Notes under the pieces: generated by a model
What the model saw: only the letters and a program-made list of their open reading frames with translations
What the model was told of the DNA's origin: nothing
The model's database searches: none
Shown here: in pieces, positions 35,078 to 44,240 of the stretch
How the letters are laid out: each line of letters begins with the position of its first letter
Position numbering within the stretch: the first letter of the stretch is position 1
Source of the DNA: Mycobacterium sp. IS-1742
GTDB lineage: Bacteria > Actinomycetota > Actinomycetes > Mycobacteriales > Mycobacteriaceae
Reading direction: 5' to 3'
Length of the DNA: 64,000 nt
Assembly (NCBI RefSeq): GCF_001500125.1
Contig: NZ_LQIV01000011.1
Span: 44,304-108,303 of the forward strand
Program-made: the position numbers and the translations under genes

Positions 35078-35824
35078 ATGGGAGATTCCACGCTGATCCT
35101 GCTTCGTCACGGCGAGAGTGAATGGAACGCGAAGAACCTGTTCACCGGGTGGGTCGACGTCGACCTGACCGACAAGGGCCGGGCCGAGGCCGCCCGGGCG
35201 GGTGAGTTGATGGCAGGCCTCGATCGGCTACCCGACGTGCTCTACACGTCGCTGCTGCGCCGCGCCATCACCACGGCCAACATCGCGCTGGACAAGGCCG
35301 ACCGGCACTGGATCCCCGTACATCGCGACTGGCGCCTCAACGAACGGCACTACGGCGCCCTCCAGGGGCTCGACAAGGCCGAGACCAAAGAGAAGTACGG
35401 CGAAGAGCAGTTCATGGCATGGCGGCGCAGTTATGACACCCCGCCCCCGCCGATCGAGGCAGGCAGCGAATACAGCCAGGACCGCGATCCGCGCTACGCC
35501 GACATCGACGGCGGACCGCTCACCGAATGCCTGGCCGATGTGGTGGCCCGCTTCGTGCCGTACTTCGAGCAGACGATCGTGCCCGACCTGCGCCAGGGCA
35601 GGACGGTGCTGATCGCCGCGCACGGGAACTCCCTGCGCGCGCTGGTGAAGTACCTCGACGGAATGTCCGACGAGGACGTGGTCGGCCTGAACATCCCCAC
35701 CGGCATCCCGCTGCGCTACGACCTGGACTCGGATCTGAAGCCGACGGTGGTGGGCGGCACCTACCTCGACCCGGAGGCCGCGGCCGCCGGGGCGGCGGCG
35801 GTCGCGTCGCAGGGCGCGAAGTAG
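35078..35824 (+). CDS. gpm1: Phosphoglycerate mutase, 2,3-bisphosphoglycerate-dependent
   Basis: Interconverts 3- and 2-phosphoglycerate in glycolysis and gluconeogenesis. 248 residues, standard dPGM. The phosphohistidine is in [10 protein letters not shown], the second His in [11 protein letters not shown], and the [14 protein letters not shown] segment is intact. An Ala-rich tail ends the protein. The ATG is preceded by GAGAAG. A 54-bp gap separates it from the YbjN gene and 130 bp from senX3. Confidence 0.96.
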   Translation: MGDSTLILLRHGESEWNAKNLFTGWVDVDLTDKGRAEAARAGELMAGLDRLPDVLYTSLLRRAITTANIALDKADRHWIPVHRDWRLNERHYGALQGLDKAETKEKYGEEQFMAWRRSYDTPPPPIEAGSEYSQDRDPRYADIDGGPLTECLADVVARFVPYFEQTIVPDLRQGRTVLIAAHGNSLRALVKYLDGMSDEDVVGLNIPTGIPLRYDLDSDLKPTVVGGTYLDPEAAAAGAAAVASQGAK

Positions 35825-35855
35825 GGGCCCGCTCAAGGGCACTGCGCGAACACGC

Positions 35856-35935
35856 GGTGAACGGCGGCCGAACTCCTGCGATTCGCGGTGTGACTTGTCT
35901 CGATTTGGCCGCACGCTGCTGGGATGACGTTCACC
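35856..35935. promoter_or_regulatory. Possible phosphate-regulator half-sites upstream of senX3
   Basis: GGTGAAC (35856-35862) and its complement GTTCACC (35929-35935) match half-sites of PHO-type boxes bound by PhoB/RegX3-like regulators. They are 66 bp apart and opposite in orientation rather than tandem, so this is weak support for autoregulation. Confidence 0.25.
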
Positions 35936-35942
35936 GCATGCG

Positions 35943-35948
35943 TACGAT
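35943..35948 (+). promoter_or_regulatory. -10 box (TACGAT), leaderless senX3
   Basis: TACGAT ends 6 nt before the senX3 GTG at 35955. Confidence 0.5.
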
Positions 35949-35954
35949 TTCGGC

Positions 35955-37133
35955 GTGAGTGTGGCATCCGCACTGCTGATGACGGCGGTCGTGGCGCTAC
36001 TCACGCTGTTGGTGGGCGTGGGAGTGGGCGTCATGCTCACCCCTCGGGTCGCCGAGCGCCGTCGGCGGCGGGCGGCCGAGGCGGCCGGGATCACCGTGTC
36101 GCAGATGCTCGCGCACATCGTCTCCTCGTCGCCGGTCGGCATCGTCGTGGTCGACAAGTTCCGTGACGTGGTCTACAGCAATGCGCGCGCCGAGGAGCTC
36201 GGCCTGGTCCGGGAACGTCTGCTCGACGAACGGGCGTGGGAAGCCGCGCAGCACACGTTGACCACCGGTGAGGACGTCCAGGTCGACCTGTCCCCGCGCA
36301 AGGTGGCCCATCCCGGCCGGTCGGGTCTGTCGGTGCGCGGGGCGGTGCGGTTGCTGAGCAGGGCGGACCGCCGCTTCGCGGTGGTCTATGTCGACGACCA
36401 GTCCGAGTACGCGCGGATGGAGGCCACCCGGCGCGACTTCGTGGCCAACGTCAGCCACGAATTGAAGACCCCGGTCGGCGCGATGGGTCTGCTCGCCGAA
36501 GCCCTGCTGGCGTCGGCCGACGACCCGGAGACCGTGCGCCACTTCGCCGAGAAGATGGTCGACGAGGCGCACCGCCTCGCCGACATGATCGGCGAGCTGA
36601 TCGAACTGTCGCGGCTCCAGGGCGGCGAGCGGCTGCCCGACCTCGGCATCGTCGATGTGGACACCGTGGTCGCCGAAGCGCTGTCGCGTCACAAAGTGGC
36701 CGCCGACAACGCCGACATCGCGATCACCACCGATGCGCCCACCGGCTTCAAGGTTCTGGGCGACCAGCCGCTGCTGGTGGCCGCGCTGGCGAACCTGCTG
36801 TCCAACGCGATCGCCTACTCCCCGCGGGGAACCCCGGTCTCGGTCAGCCGGCGCCGCCGGGGCGACAACATCGAGATCTCGGTCACCGACCGCGGGATCG
36901 GCATCGACAAGGGCGACCAGGAGCGGGTCTTCGAACGGTTCTTCCGTGTCGACAAGGCCCGGTCGCGGGCGACCGGCGGTACCGGTCTGGGCCTGGCGAT
37001 CGTCAAGCACGTCGCCGCCAATCACAACGGAGCCATCCGGCTGTGGAGTCAGCCGGGCACCGGGTCGACGTTCACCCTGTCGATTCCGGCCTACCCGCGA
37101 TCCGAGGACGCGGACGATGAAACGAATCAATAG
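35955..37133 (+). CDS. senX3: Phosphate-sensing sensor histidine kinase
   Basis: Membrane kinase of the SenX3-RegX3 system that responds to phosphate limitation with the Pst transporter. 392 residues. One N-terminal membrane segment (about 5-28) is followed by a PAS-like region, the phosphoacceptor in [13 protein letters not shown], and a HATPase domain with N box ([10 protein letters not shown]) and G boxes (DRGIGI, GTGLGL). The GTG is placed by the -10 box 6 nt upstream. Only 15 bp separate it from regX3; the repeat units that fill this gap in M. tuberculosis are absent. Confidence 0.96.
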   Translation: MSVASALLMTAVVALLTLLVGVGVGVMLTPRVAERRRRRAAEAAGITVSQMLAHIVSSSPVGIVVVDKFRDVVYSNARAEELGLVRERLLDERAWEAAQHTLTTGEDVQVDLSPRKVAHPGRSGLSVRGAVRLLSRADRRFAVVYVDDQSEYARMEATRRDFVANVSHELKTPVGAMGLLAEALLASADDPETVRHFAEKMVDEAHRLADMIGELIELSRLQGGERLPDLGIVDVDTVVAEALSRHKVAADNADIAITTDAPTGFKVLGDQPLLVAALANLLSNAIAYSPRGTPVSVSRRRRGDNIEISVTDRGIGIDKGDQERVFERFFRVDKARSRATGGTGLGLAIVKHVAANHNGAIRLWSQPGTGSTFTLSIPAYPRSEDADDETNQ

Positions 37134-37148
37134 GAGGACCCGAGACCA

Positions 37149-37835
37149 ATGACCAGTGTGTTGATCGTGGAGGACGAGGAGTCCTTGGCCGATCCCCTGG
37201 CCTTCCTGCTGCGCAAAGAGGGCTTCGAGACCACCGTCGTGGCCGACGGGCCCTCGGCGCTGGCCGAGTTCGACCGGTCCGGCGCCGACATCGTCCTGCT
37301 GGACCTGATGCTGCCCGGGATGAGCGGCACCGACGTCTGCAAGCAGCTGCGTGCCCGGTCCAGCGTGCCGGTGATCATGGTGACCGCACGCGACAGCGAG
37401 ATCGACAAGGTCGTCGGGCTGGAACTCGGCGCCGACGACTATGTCACCAAACCGTATTCGGCCCGCGAGCTGATCGCGCGCATCCGCGCGGTGCTGCGGC
37501 GCGGTGTCGAGGTCGACAACCCCGGCATCCCCGACGGGGTGCTCGAGGCCGGACCCGTGCGGATGGACGTCGAACGTCACGTGGTCAGCGTCAACGGCGA
37601 AGCGATTACGTTGCCGCTCAAGGAGTTCGACCTTCTCGAGTACCTGATGCGCAACAGCGGGCGGGTGCTGACGCGCGGTCAGCTCATCGACCGGGTGTGG
37701 GGCGCGGACTACGTCGGCGACACCAAGACCCTCGACGTCCACGTCAAGCGACTCCGCTCCAAGATCGAGGCGGATCCGGCCAACCCGGTGCACCTGGTCA
37801 CGGTGCGGGGCCTGGGATACAAGCTCGAGGGCTGA
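37149..37835 (+). CDS. regX3: Response regulator of phosphate starvation
   Basis: OmpR/PhoB-type regulator of 228 residues. The receiver domain (1-120) has the phosphoacceptor Asp in VLLDLMLPG, a conserved Thr in VTARD and Lys in DDYVTKPYS. The winged helix (about 130-225) ends in TVRGLGYKLEG. Phosphorylated by SenX3, it activates phosphate-uptake genes. AGGAGG lies about 8 nt before the ATG, the strongest ribosome site in the operon. It ends 10 bp from a convergent YCII gene. Confidence 0.97.
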   Translation: MTSVLIVEDEESLADPLAFLLRKEGFETTVVADGPSALAEFDRSGADIVLLDLMLPGMSGTDVCKQLRARSSVPVIMVTARDSEIDKVVGLELGADDYVTKPYSARELIARIRAVLRRGVEVDNPGIPDGVLEAGPVRMDVERHVVSVNGEAITLPLKEFDLLEYLMRNSGRVLTRGQLIDRVWGADYVGDTKTLDVHVKRLRSKIEADPANPVHLVTVRGLGYKLEG

Positions 37836-37845
37836 CCCGGCGGGG

Positions 37846-38148
37846 CTATCCTGTTGTGCCGCCCATGATCTCGAACACCTCGAAGGTGTTGACCCCGGCG
37901 AGGACGGAGGGGTCGCGCCTGCCGATCTCGAGGACCTCGGCGCGGTCGGCGGCGCGCAGCACGCCCAGCCCCCAGACCCCCTCGGGATCGGCCACCGGGC
38001 CGTAGACGACGACCTTCCCGGCCTCGAGCAGGTCCCGCCAGTAGTCCTGGTGACCGGCCATCGCCTGTTGTTCGTCGGCCGTCATCGTCTGGGCGAAGTC
38101 GGCGCGCGGCGGCACGAGCTTGAACAGGAACACCTTTGGCGTGCTCAC
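37846..38148 (-). CDS. YCII-related domain protein
   Basis: A 100-residue ferredoxin-like-fold protein of the YciI family, with conserved pieces [15 protein letters not shown] and [16 protein letters not shown] in part (VWGLGVLRA). Catalytic role unknown; the family often carries a His-Asp pair, and HQDYW is a candidate. The GTG start overlaps the stop of the upstream Cys-rich gene as GTGA, so translation is coupled. Upstream in-frame starts to 38208 would lie inside that gene and look unlikely. Confidence 0.8.
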   Translation of the reverse strand: MSTPKVFLFKLVPPRADFAQTMTADEQQAMAGHQDYWRDLLEAGKVVVYGPVADPEGVWGLGVLRAADRAEVLEIGRRDPSVLAGVNTFEVFEIMGGTTG

Positions 38149-38921
38149 TGGGCCGCCCGTGTGGCCGGATGCACCGCGATCAGCCCGAGCCCGCTGCGGC
38201 GCCGACACATGGCCGCCAGTTCCGAATACGCCTTCTCGCCGAGCAACTCGGTCAGCTCCGGGCCGTAGGACTGGTACACCTGGCGCGCGCCCACATGGGC
38301 CGCCGGGTCGCCGGTGCAGTACCAGTGCAGATCGGCACCGCCTTCACCCCAGCCCCGGCGGTCGTACTCGGTGATCGTCGTCTTGAGGATCTCCGAACCG
38401 TCCGGCCGGGTCACCCAGTCCTGTGTCCGCCGGATCGGCAACTGCCAGCACACGTCCGGCTTCATGGTCAGCGGTTCGACGCCGAGCTCGAGCGCCTTGC
38501 TGTGCAGCGCGCATCCGATGCCGCCCGGGAAGCCCGGCCGGTTGAGAAAGATGCACGCGCCCTTGTACTTCCGCGTCCGCAGATTGGGCTTGTCGTCGTA
38601 CTCGTCCATCTCGAGGTAGCCCTTCTTGCCCAGGCCCTTGTCGCGGAACTGCCAGTCGTCGGCGCTCAGCTGTTCGACGGCCGCGTCCAGGCGGGCGCGG
38701 TCGTCGTCGTCGGACAGGAAGGCCCCGTGCGAACAGCAGCCGTCGTCCGGCCTGCCCTCGACCGTGCCCTGGCAGGCCGGGGTGCCGAAGACGCATGTCC
38801 ACCGCGACAACAGCCACGTCATGTCCGCGGCGATCAGGTGCTCGGGGTTGTCAGGGTCGTAGAACTCGACCCACTCGCGGGCGAAGTCGAGCTCCACCTC
38901 ACCGGGATGGGCTGGCATCAC
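38145..38921 (-). CDS. Conserved Cys-rich protein (Rv0495c-like)
   Basis: A 258-residue conserved protein. Nine or so Cys residues are spread in a fixed pattern: [43 protein letters not shown] and MCRRR. This resembles a metal or iron-sulfur cluster protein, but I cannot name a family. The GTG at 38921 is chosen because TAGCGT ends 7 nt upstream; an ATG follows as the second codon. It leads a two-gene operon with the YCII protein. Strict conservation across mycobacteria is recalled, not tested here. Confidence 0.82.
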   Translation of the reverse strand: MMPAHPGEVELDFAREWVEFYDPDNPEHLIAADMTWLLSRWTCVFGTPACQGTVEGRPDDGCCSHGAFLSDDDDRARLDAAVEQLSADDWQFRDKGLGKKGYLEMDEYDDKPNLRTRKYKGACIFLNRPGFPGGIGCALHSKALELGVEPLTMKPDVCWQLPIRRTQDWVTRPDGSEILKTTITEYDRRGWGEGGADLHWYCTGDPAAHVGARQVYQSYGPELTELLGEKAYSELAAMCRRRSGLGLIAVHPATRAAQ

Positions 38922-38928
38922 AGGTCAG

Positions 38929-38934
38929 ACGCTA
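38929..38934 (-). promoter_or_regulatory. -10 box (TAGCGT), leaderless Rv0495c-like gene
   Basis: TAGCGT on the minus strand ends 7 nt before the GTG at 38921. Confidence 0.45.
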
Positions 38935-39015
38935 CCCGCCCCGGCGAGGCGCCGCGGCGTACGCGTTGGGGTGTCGGCGCACGGTCACCGCGGGGCGACG
39001 GGCTAGGTTGGAGGC

Positions 39016-40098
39016 GTGCGACTGGGCGTGCTCGACGTGGGCAGCAATACCGTCCATCTGCTTGTGGTGGATGCGCGACGGGGCGGCCACCCGACCCCGA
39101 TGAGCTCGACCAAGGCGTCCCTGCGGCTGGCCGAGGCGATCGACGACTCCGGCAAACTGACCCGCAAGGGGGCCGACCGGCTCGTCGACACCGTCGACGA
39201 ATTCGCCAAGATCGCCACCAGTTCCGGCTGTGCGGAGATGATGGCGTTCGCCACCTCCGCGGTGCGCGACGCCACCAATTCCGACGACGTGCTGGCGCGG
39301 GTCCTGGCCGAGACCGGGGTCCGGCTGCGGGTGCTCAGCGGGGTCGACGAATCCCGGCTGACGTTCCTGGCCGTGCGGCGCTGGTACGGCTGGAGCGCCG
39401 GCCGCATCATCAACATCGACATCGGCGGTGGATCGCTGGAGCTGTCCAACGGCGTCGACGAGGAGCCCGAGGTGGCGCTGTCGCTGCCGCTGGGGGCGGG
39501 ACGGCTGACCCGCGAGTGGCTGCCCGACGATCCGCCCGGCCGGCGTCGCGTGGCGATGCTGCGCGACTGGCTGGCCAACGAGCTCTCCGATGCCAGCGCC
39601 GAACTGCTGGACGCCGGCATTCCCGACCTGGCGGTCGCGACGTCGAAGACGTTCCGGAGCCTGGCGCGGCTCACCGGGGCGGCGCCGTCGGGGGCCGGTC
39701 CGCGGGTCAAGCGGACCCTGACGACGACCGGGTTGCGGCAGCTCATAGCCTTCATCTCTAGGATGACCGCGGCTGACCGAGCGGAATTGGAAGGGGTGAG
39801 TGCCGAGCGAGCGCCACAGATCGTGGCCGGAGCGTTGGTGGCTGAGGCAAGCATGCGGGCGCTCGGAATCGAGTCCGTGGACATCTGTCCGTGGGCGTTG
39901 CGGGAGGGTTTGATTCTGCGGAAACTCGACAGCGAGGCCGACGGGAGCCCGTTCGTCGGCGGAACCGACGACCTGACCGGCGTCGACGGACTGACCGGCG
40001 TGGGCGGTGTCGACGATCTCGCCGCGGCGGAGACGCCCGTGCGGGATGCTGGACGTACGGCGCTTCGCCCAACTGCCACTAAAGGCAACACACGATGA
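39016..40098 (+). CDS. ppx1: Exopolyphosphatase / pppGpp phosphohydrolase family
   Basis: Ppx/GppA-type enzyme that hydrolyses polyphosphate chains, and in some members pppGpp. 360 residues, of which the first ~315 form the conserved ASKHA fold (phosphate-1 motif VLDVGSNTVHLLV, phosphate-2 motif IDIGGGSLEL). The last ~45 residues are a variable Asp/Gly/Thr-rich tail longer than in Rv0496. The GTG has GGAGG just upstream and TAGGTT (39004-39009) ending 6 nt before it, so it may be leaderless. It overlaps the next gene by 4 bp. Confidence 0.92.
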   Translation: MRLGVLDVGSNTVHLLVVDARRGGHPTPMSSTKASLRLAEAIDDSGKLTRKGADRLVDTVDEFAKIATSSGCAEMMAFATSAVRDATNSDDVLARVLAETGVRLRVLSGVDESRLTFLAVRRWYGWSAGRIINIDIGGGSLELSNGVDEEPEVALSLPLGAGRLTREWLPDDPPGRRRVAMLRDWLANELSDASAELLDAGIPDLAVATSKTFRSLARLTGAAPSGAGPRVKRTLTTTGLRQLIAFISRMTAADRAELEGVSAERAPQIVAGALVAEASMRALGIESVDICPWALREGLILRKLDSEADGSPFVGGTDDLTGVDGLTGVGGVDDLAAAETPVRDAGRTALRPTATKGNTR

Positions 40099-41120
40099 CA
40101 GAACCAGAGAACAGCAGCACCCGGCCGATCTCGGTCGCCGAGTTGCTCGCGAAGAACGGCACCATCGGCGCGCCGCCGGTCGGGGGCAGGCGCCGGCGCC
40201 GCCGCGGCAACGCCGACGCCGTCACGGTCGCCGAGCTGACCGGTGAGATCCCGGTCATCACCGACCGCCCCGCCGACACCCGTGAGAAGCCGGCGCGCGA
40301 GCAGCGGGCCGAGGAGACCACCCAGACCCCGGTCAACGGCATCCCGCAGCAGACCGTCACCGAACCTGCGCCCGACGTCGCCGACGACGACGTCGTCGAG
40401 ACCTCCGACGAACCGGTCGAGGCCGAGGTGGCAGAGCCGGCCGACCTCCGGGAGCTCGAAACCGACGAACCCGACGACGCCGACGGGGTCGAGGACATCC
40501 CGCTCGATCGCGACGCCGCCGTCGGCGCCGAGGACATGAGCCCCGATCCGCTCCTCGACGACGAAGAGGAACCGGCGGATCTGCGGGACCCGGATCACGA
40601 CGAACCCGCGCTCGACCGCTCCGACCACGATGACGAGCTGCCGTCGTATCTGCGCTCGTCGGCGGGTCCGCTGTTCGGCGGCGGCACCGTCGCCGACGAC
40701 CTCGCCCGCCGGGGTAGGGACGCCGACACCGCCACGATCGACGAGCACGACGAGGACGAGGACGAGGACGAGCTCGACGAGCGGGACCTGCGCGCCGACC
40801 ACGACCGCGACCTCGACCGCGACGACCTGCGCGATGACGTCGAGTCCGGCGGCCGCATGTCGGCGTTCCTGCGCGGCGCCTGGATCGTCGGGCAGTGCAT
40901 CATCGCCGTCGCCTTCGGCGCGGGCCTGTTCATCGCCTTCGACCAGCTGTGGAAGTGGAACAACATCGTCGCGCTCGTGCTGTCGGTGCTGGTCATCCTC
41001 GGGCTGGTGGTCGGGGTGCGCGTGGTGCGCAAGACCGAGGACATCGGCAGCACATTGATCGCCGTCGCGGTCGGCGCACTGGTCACCCTGGGGCCGCTGG
41101 CGTTGCTGCAGTCCGGCTAG
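40095..41120 (+). CDS. Acidic membrane protein (Rv0497-like)
   Basis: A 341-residue protein. The N-terminus carries PISVAELLAKNGTIG and a basic patch RRRRRG, then about 200 residues very rich in Asp and Glu that look disordered. Two or three membrane helices close the chain (about 262-285, 290-310 and 320-338). The topology suggests a long acidic cytoplasmic arm. SVAELLAKNG recurs at the N-termini of other mycobacterial proteins, a likely interaction motif. Function unknown. Its ATG overlaps the ppx1 stop. Confidence 0.83.
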   Translation: MTEPENSSTRPISVAELLAKNGTIGAPPVGGRRRRRRGNADAVTVAELTGEIPVITDRPADTREKPAREQRAEETTQTPVNGIPQQTVTEPAPDVADDDVVETSDEPVEAEVAEPADLRELETDEPDDADGVEDIPLDRDAAVGAEDMSPDPLLDDEEEPADLRDPDHDEPALDRSDHDDELPSYLRSSAGPLFGGGTVADDLARRGRDADTATIDEHDEDEDEDELDERDLRADHDRDLDRDDLRDDVESGGRMSAFLRGAWIVGQCIIAVAFGAGLFIAFDQLWKWNNIVALVLSVLVILGLVVGVRVVRKTEDIGSTLIAVAVGALVTLGPLALLQSG

Positions 41121-41127
41121 TCACCCT

Positions 41128-41973
41128 GTGCGCCCCGCGATCAAGGTCGGTCTGTCCACGGCCTCGGTCTATCCGCTGAGGACCGAGGCCGCCTTCGAGT
41201 ACGCCGCCCGCCTGGGCTACGACGGCGTCGAACTGATGGTGTGGGCCGAGGCCGTCAGCCAGGACATCGACGCCGTGGCGAAATTGTCCGCGCAATACGG
41301 GGTGCCGGTGCTGTCCGTCCACGCGCCCTGCCTGCTGATCTCCCAGCGGGTGTGGGGCGCCAACCCCATCCCCAAACTCGACCGCAGCGTCCGCGCCGCC
41401 GAACAACTGGGCGCGCAGACCGTCGTCGTGCACCCGCCGTTCCGCTGGCAGCGCCGCTACGCCGAGGGGTTCAGCGAGCAGGTCGCCGAACTGGAAGCAG
41501 GCAGCGACGTGATGGTCGCGGTGGAGAACATGTTCCCGTTCCGCGCCGACCGGTTCTTCGGCGCCGGCCAGACGTCCATCGAGCGCATGCGCAAGCGCGG
41601 CGGCAGGCCCGGACCGGGGATCTCGGCGTTCGCGCCGTCCTACGACCCGTTGGACGGCGATCACGCGCACTACACACTGGACCTGTCCCACACCGCGACG
41701 GCGGGCACCGACGCCATCGAGATGGCGGAGCGGATGGGAGACGGGCTGGTGCACCTGCACCTCGCCGACGGCAGCGGCGCCTCGGCCGACGAGCACCTGG
41801 TCCCCGGCCGCGGTACTCAGCCCACCGCGGAGGTGTGCCAGATGCTGGCCAACGGCGACTTCAACGGCCATGTGATCCTCGAGGTCACCACCTCCGGGGC
41901 GCGCACCGCCAACGAGCGTGAGGCGCTGCTGCGCGAATCGCTGCAGTATGCCCGGGCACACCTGCTCCGCTGA
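41128..41973 (+). CDS. Sugar phosphate isomerase/epimerase-like protein (Rv0498-like)
   Basis: A 281-residue TIM-barrel protein of the xylose-isomerase-like (AP endonuclease 2) family. Metal-site-like residues occur in VAVENMFPF, TLDLSHTAT, HLHLADG and ILEVTTS. Substrate unknown. The GTG begins 7 bp after the Rv0497-like stop, keeping the run ppx1-Rv0497-Rv0498-Rv0499-proC seen in mycobacteria, so it is probably in that operon. Confidence 0.86.
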   Translation: MRPAIKVGLSTASVYPLRTEAAFEYAARLGYDGVELMVWAEAVSQDIDAVAKLSAQYGVPVLSVHAPCLLISQRVWGANPIPKLDRSVRAAEQLGAQTVVVHPPFRWQRRYAEGFSEQVAELEAGSDVMVAVENMFPFRADRFFGAGQTSIERMRKRGGRPGPGISAFAPSYDPLDGDHAHYTLDLSHTATAGTDAIEMAERMGDGLVHLHLADGSGASADEHLVPGRGTQPTAEVCQMLANGDFNGHVILEVTTSGARTANEREALLRESLQYARAHLLR

Positions 41974-42004
41974 TCCGCGGCGCCGACCGAAAAGGAACTC
42001 GCAC

Positions 42005-42853
42005 ATGTCCGGTTCGACCCTGTTCACCGATGCGATGGCGCTCACGGCGCTGGGCGACGGCGTGTACAGCGGTGAGCTCAACGAACACTGGACGATCGGG
42101 CCGAAGGTGCACGGTGGCGCGATGCTGGCGTTGTGTGCGAACGCCGCCCGCACCGAGCACGGCGTCGGAGGGCACGAGCGGAGCGACCCGGGATATCACA
42201 GCGGCGTGGAGCCGATCGCGGTGTCCGCCAACTTCCTGTGGGCGCCCGATCCGGGGGAGATGCACGCCGTCACGACGGTGCGTAAGCGCGGCCGTCGGGT
42301 GAGCCTGATCGACGTCGAGTTGAACCAGGGGGACAGAACCGCCGTGCGGGCCGCGATCACCCTCGGCGAACCCGAACACGACGTCCCGCCCCTGCTGTCG
42401 GTCAACCCCGTCGTGCCGCTGATGACACCGGAGCCGCCGCCCGGGCTGGCGCCGATCGGGCCGGGCCACCGGATGGCCGACATCGTGCACCTCGCGCACG
42501 GCTGCGACATCCGGCCCTCGCTGACGACGATGGAGCCGCGCTCGGACGGCGGGCCACCGGTGATCGAGTACTGGGTGCGGCCACGCGACGCCGCGCCGGA
42601 CGTCCTGTTCGCGCTGCTGTGCGGCGATGTGTCGGCCCCGGTGACGTTCGGGGTCAACCGGTTCGGCTGGGCGCCCACCGTACAGCTGACGGGCTATCTG
42701 AGGGCCCGCCCGGCCGACGGGTGGCTGCGGGTCATCTGCACGACGACGCAGATCGGTCAGGAGTGGTTCGACGAGGACCACGTCGTCGTCGACTGCGAGG
42801 GCCGGATCGTCGTGCAGACGCGGCAGTTGGCGATGGTGCCCGCCGCGCAGTGA
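42005..42853 (+). CDS. Acyl-CoA thioesterase-like double hot-dog protein (Rv0499-like)
   Basis: A 282-residue protein resembling TesB-type thioesterases. The first hot-dog starts with HWTIGPKVHGGAMLALCANA, of which GPKVHGGAML is the core; the second half holds the FGVNRFGWAPTVQLTGYLRA region (core WAPTVQLTGYLR). Acyl substrate unknown. AAAGGAA lies 7 nt before the ATG at 42005, so this start is preferred to ones further upstream that would overlap the isomerase gene. Confidence 0.83.
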   Translation: MSGSTLFTDAMALTALGDGVYSGELNEHWTIGPKVHGGAMLALCANAARTEHGVGGHERSDPGYHSGVEPIAVSANFLWAPDPGEMHAVTTVRKRGRRVSLIDVELNQGDRTAVRAAITLGEPEHDVPPLLSVNPVVPLMTPEPPPGLAPIGPGHRMADIVHLAHGCDIRPSLTTMEPRSDGGPPVIEYWVRPRDAAPDVLFALLCGDVSAPVTFGVNRFGWAPTVQLTGYLRARPADGWLRVICTTTQIGQEWFDEDHVVVDCEGRIVVQTRQLAMVPAAQ

Positions 42854-42901
42854 CGCGCGCCGGATGAGGACGGCCCCGCCGGACGTGCAATGCTTTGGCC
42901 C

Positions 42902-43774
42902 ATGGCCAGAATCGCGATCATCGGTGGCGGAAGTATGGGTGAGGCGCTGCTGTCCGGGCTGCTCCGGGCGGGCAGGCAGGTCAAGGATCTGGTGGTCGCG
43001 GAGAAGCATCCGGACCGCGCAAAGTTCCTCGCCGACAAGCACTCGGTGCTGGTCACCTCCGTGGTCGAGGCCACCGACAACGCCAACTACGTCATCGTCG
43101 CGGTGAAGCCGGCCGACGTCGAGCACGTCATCGACGACATCGCCGAAGCCGCCGCCAACGCCGAGACCGACACCGCCGAGCAGGTCTTCGTCACCGTCGC
43201 GGCCGGTGTGCCGACCGCCTATTACGAGAACAAGCTGCCCGCGGGCGCACCGGTGATCCGCGCGATGCCCAACGCGCCGGTGGTGGTCGGCGGGGGAGTC
43301 AGCGCGCTGGCGGCCGGCCGGTTCGCGACCGCCGAGCACCTGCGTGAGGTCTCCGCGATCTTCGACTCGGTCGGCGGGGTGCTGACGGTGCCGGAGTCGC
43401 AACTGGACGCGGTGACCGCGGTGTCGGGCTCCGGGCCCGCCTACTTCTTCCTGATGGTCGAGGCGTTGGTCGACGCCGCGGTGGCGAGCGGGCTGTCGCG
43501 GACGGTGGCCACCGATCTGGTCGTGCAGACGATGGCCGGTTCGGCCGCGATGTTGCTCGAGCGTCTCGACGAGGCCCAGCCGGTGGGCGATGCGGCCATG
43601 GGAACGGCCATGGACACCACGGCGGCGCAGCTTCGCGCTACGGTTACCTCACCGGCCGGTACCACCGCCGCTGGACTGCGAGAACTCGAACGCGGTGGTT
43701 TGCGGGCAGCGGTGGCCAATGCGGTGGAAGCCGCGAAAACACGCTCTGAGCAGCTAGGAATTACATCAGAGTAG
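42902..43774 (+). CDS. proC: Pyrroline-5-carboxylate reductase
   Basis: Last step of proline synthesis, NAD(P)H-dependent. 290 residues. Rossmann motif IIGGGSMGEALLSG, conserved MPNAPVVVGGG and the C-terminal signature VSGSGPAYFFLMVEALVD (about residues 172-190) are intact. The ATG at 42902 is chosen; AATGCT (42889-42894) ends 7 nt before it, a possible -10. An in-frame ATG four codons upstream (42890) is less likely. Followed by the excisionase-like gene after a promoter at 43832. Confidence 0.95.
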   Translation: MARIAIIGGGSMGEALLSGLLRAGRQVKDLVVAEKHPDRAKFLADKHSVLVTSVVEATDNANYVIVAVKPADVEHVIDDIAEAAANAETDTAEQVFVTVAAGVPTAYYENKLPAGAPVIRAMPNAPVVVGGGVSALAAGRFATAEHLREVSAIFDSVGGVLTVPESQLDAVTAVSGSGPAYFFLMVEALVDAAVASGLSRTVATDLVVQTMAGSAAMLLERLDEAQPVGDAAMGTAMDTTAAQLRATVTSPAGTTAAGLRELERGGLRAAVANAVEAAKTRSEQLGITSE

Positions 43775-43831
43775 TTCACCGATTTCCGACGGATTAGCCC
43801 ACACCCGTCGCAGTAACCCCACACGCCACGC

Positions 43832-43837
43832 TATTCT
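43832..43837 (+). promoter_or_regulatory. -10 box (TATTCT) upstream of the excisionase-like gene
   Basis: TATTCT ends 8 nt before an ATG at 43846, which opens a 32-codon upstream ORF rather than the helix-turn-helix gene. Confidence 0.5.
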
Positions 43838-43845
43838 CCTCGTGT

Positions 43846-43944
43846 ATGCACGGGTCGGTGCCAGCGGTGGGGAAGCCGCTGGAACTGCCCGCGCCTGATG
43901 GATTGGGTTGCGATGACGTCTATGAACGGGCCATCGGCACGTGA
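43846..43944 (+). CDS. Candidate leaderless upstream ORF, 32 aa
   Basis: ATG start 8 nt after a TATTCT box, then 32 sense codons to a TGA. It overlaps the start of the helix-turn-helix gene (43913) by 32 bp in the +1 frame, so its translation would bring ribosomes across that start codon. Codon third positions are about 70% G/C, lower than in the strong genes around it. No similarity is recognised. It may be a regulatory uORF or merely the first open frame of the mRNA. Confidence 0.4.
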   Translation: MHGSVPAVGKPLELPAPDGLGCDDVYERAIGT

Positions 43945-44176
43945 TTCGGCTGGCGGTAAGCGGGACGGTGCCGGCTCCGGTGCCGACGGCCAACAGCCAC
44001 GGGCTCAATTCCTCACGGTCGCCGAGGTGGCGAGCCTGATGAGGGTCAGCAAGATGACGGTGTATCGCCTCGTGCACAACGGTGAGCTGCCCGCGGTGCG
44101 GGTCGGCCGGTCGTTCCGGGTGCACGCCAAAGCCGTCCACGACATGTTGGAGAGTTCGTACTTCGACGCGGGCTGA
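43913..44176 (+). CDS. Excisionase-like helix-turn-helix DNA-binding protein (Rv0500A-like)
   Basis: An 87-residue protein. The first 35 residues are Gly/Ser-rich and variable; the rest is a MerR/BldC-type winged helix (LTVAEVASLMRVSKMTVYRLV, with SLMRVSKMTVYRLV the core) ending in SSYFDAG, nearly identical to Rv0500A as I recall it. BldC-like proteins of this type bind DNA cooperatively as small regulators in actinobacteria. The ATG at 43913 corresponds to the MTS start of the homologue; upstream in-frame ATG at 43898 is the alternative. Confidence 0.87.
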   Translation: MTSMNGPSARDSAGGKRDGAGSGADGQQPRAQFLTVAEVASLMRVSKMTVYRLVHNGELPAVRVGRSFRVHAKAVHDMLESSYFDAG

Positions 44177-44234
44177 GACGCCGGCGGAGCGGGCCGGCCG
44201 GTACCGACGTTTTCGTTCACCTGCGCCCCTTGGG

Positions 44235-44240
44235 TAAGGT
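44235..44240 (+). promoter_or_regulatory. -10 box (TAAGGT) of the bS22 gene
   Basis: TAAGGT with a weak TTCGTT (44212-44217) 17 bp upstream. It predicts a leader of about 80 nt before the bS22 ATG at 44327. Confidence 0.45.

Noticed and set aside
37134..37148. Repeat units (MIRU type) between senX3 and regX3
   Set aside because: The gap is only 15 bp and holds just the regX3 ribosome site.
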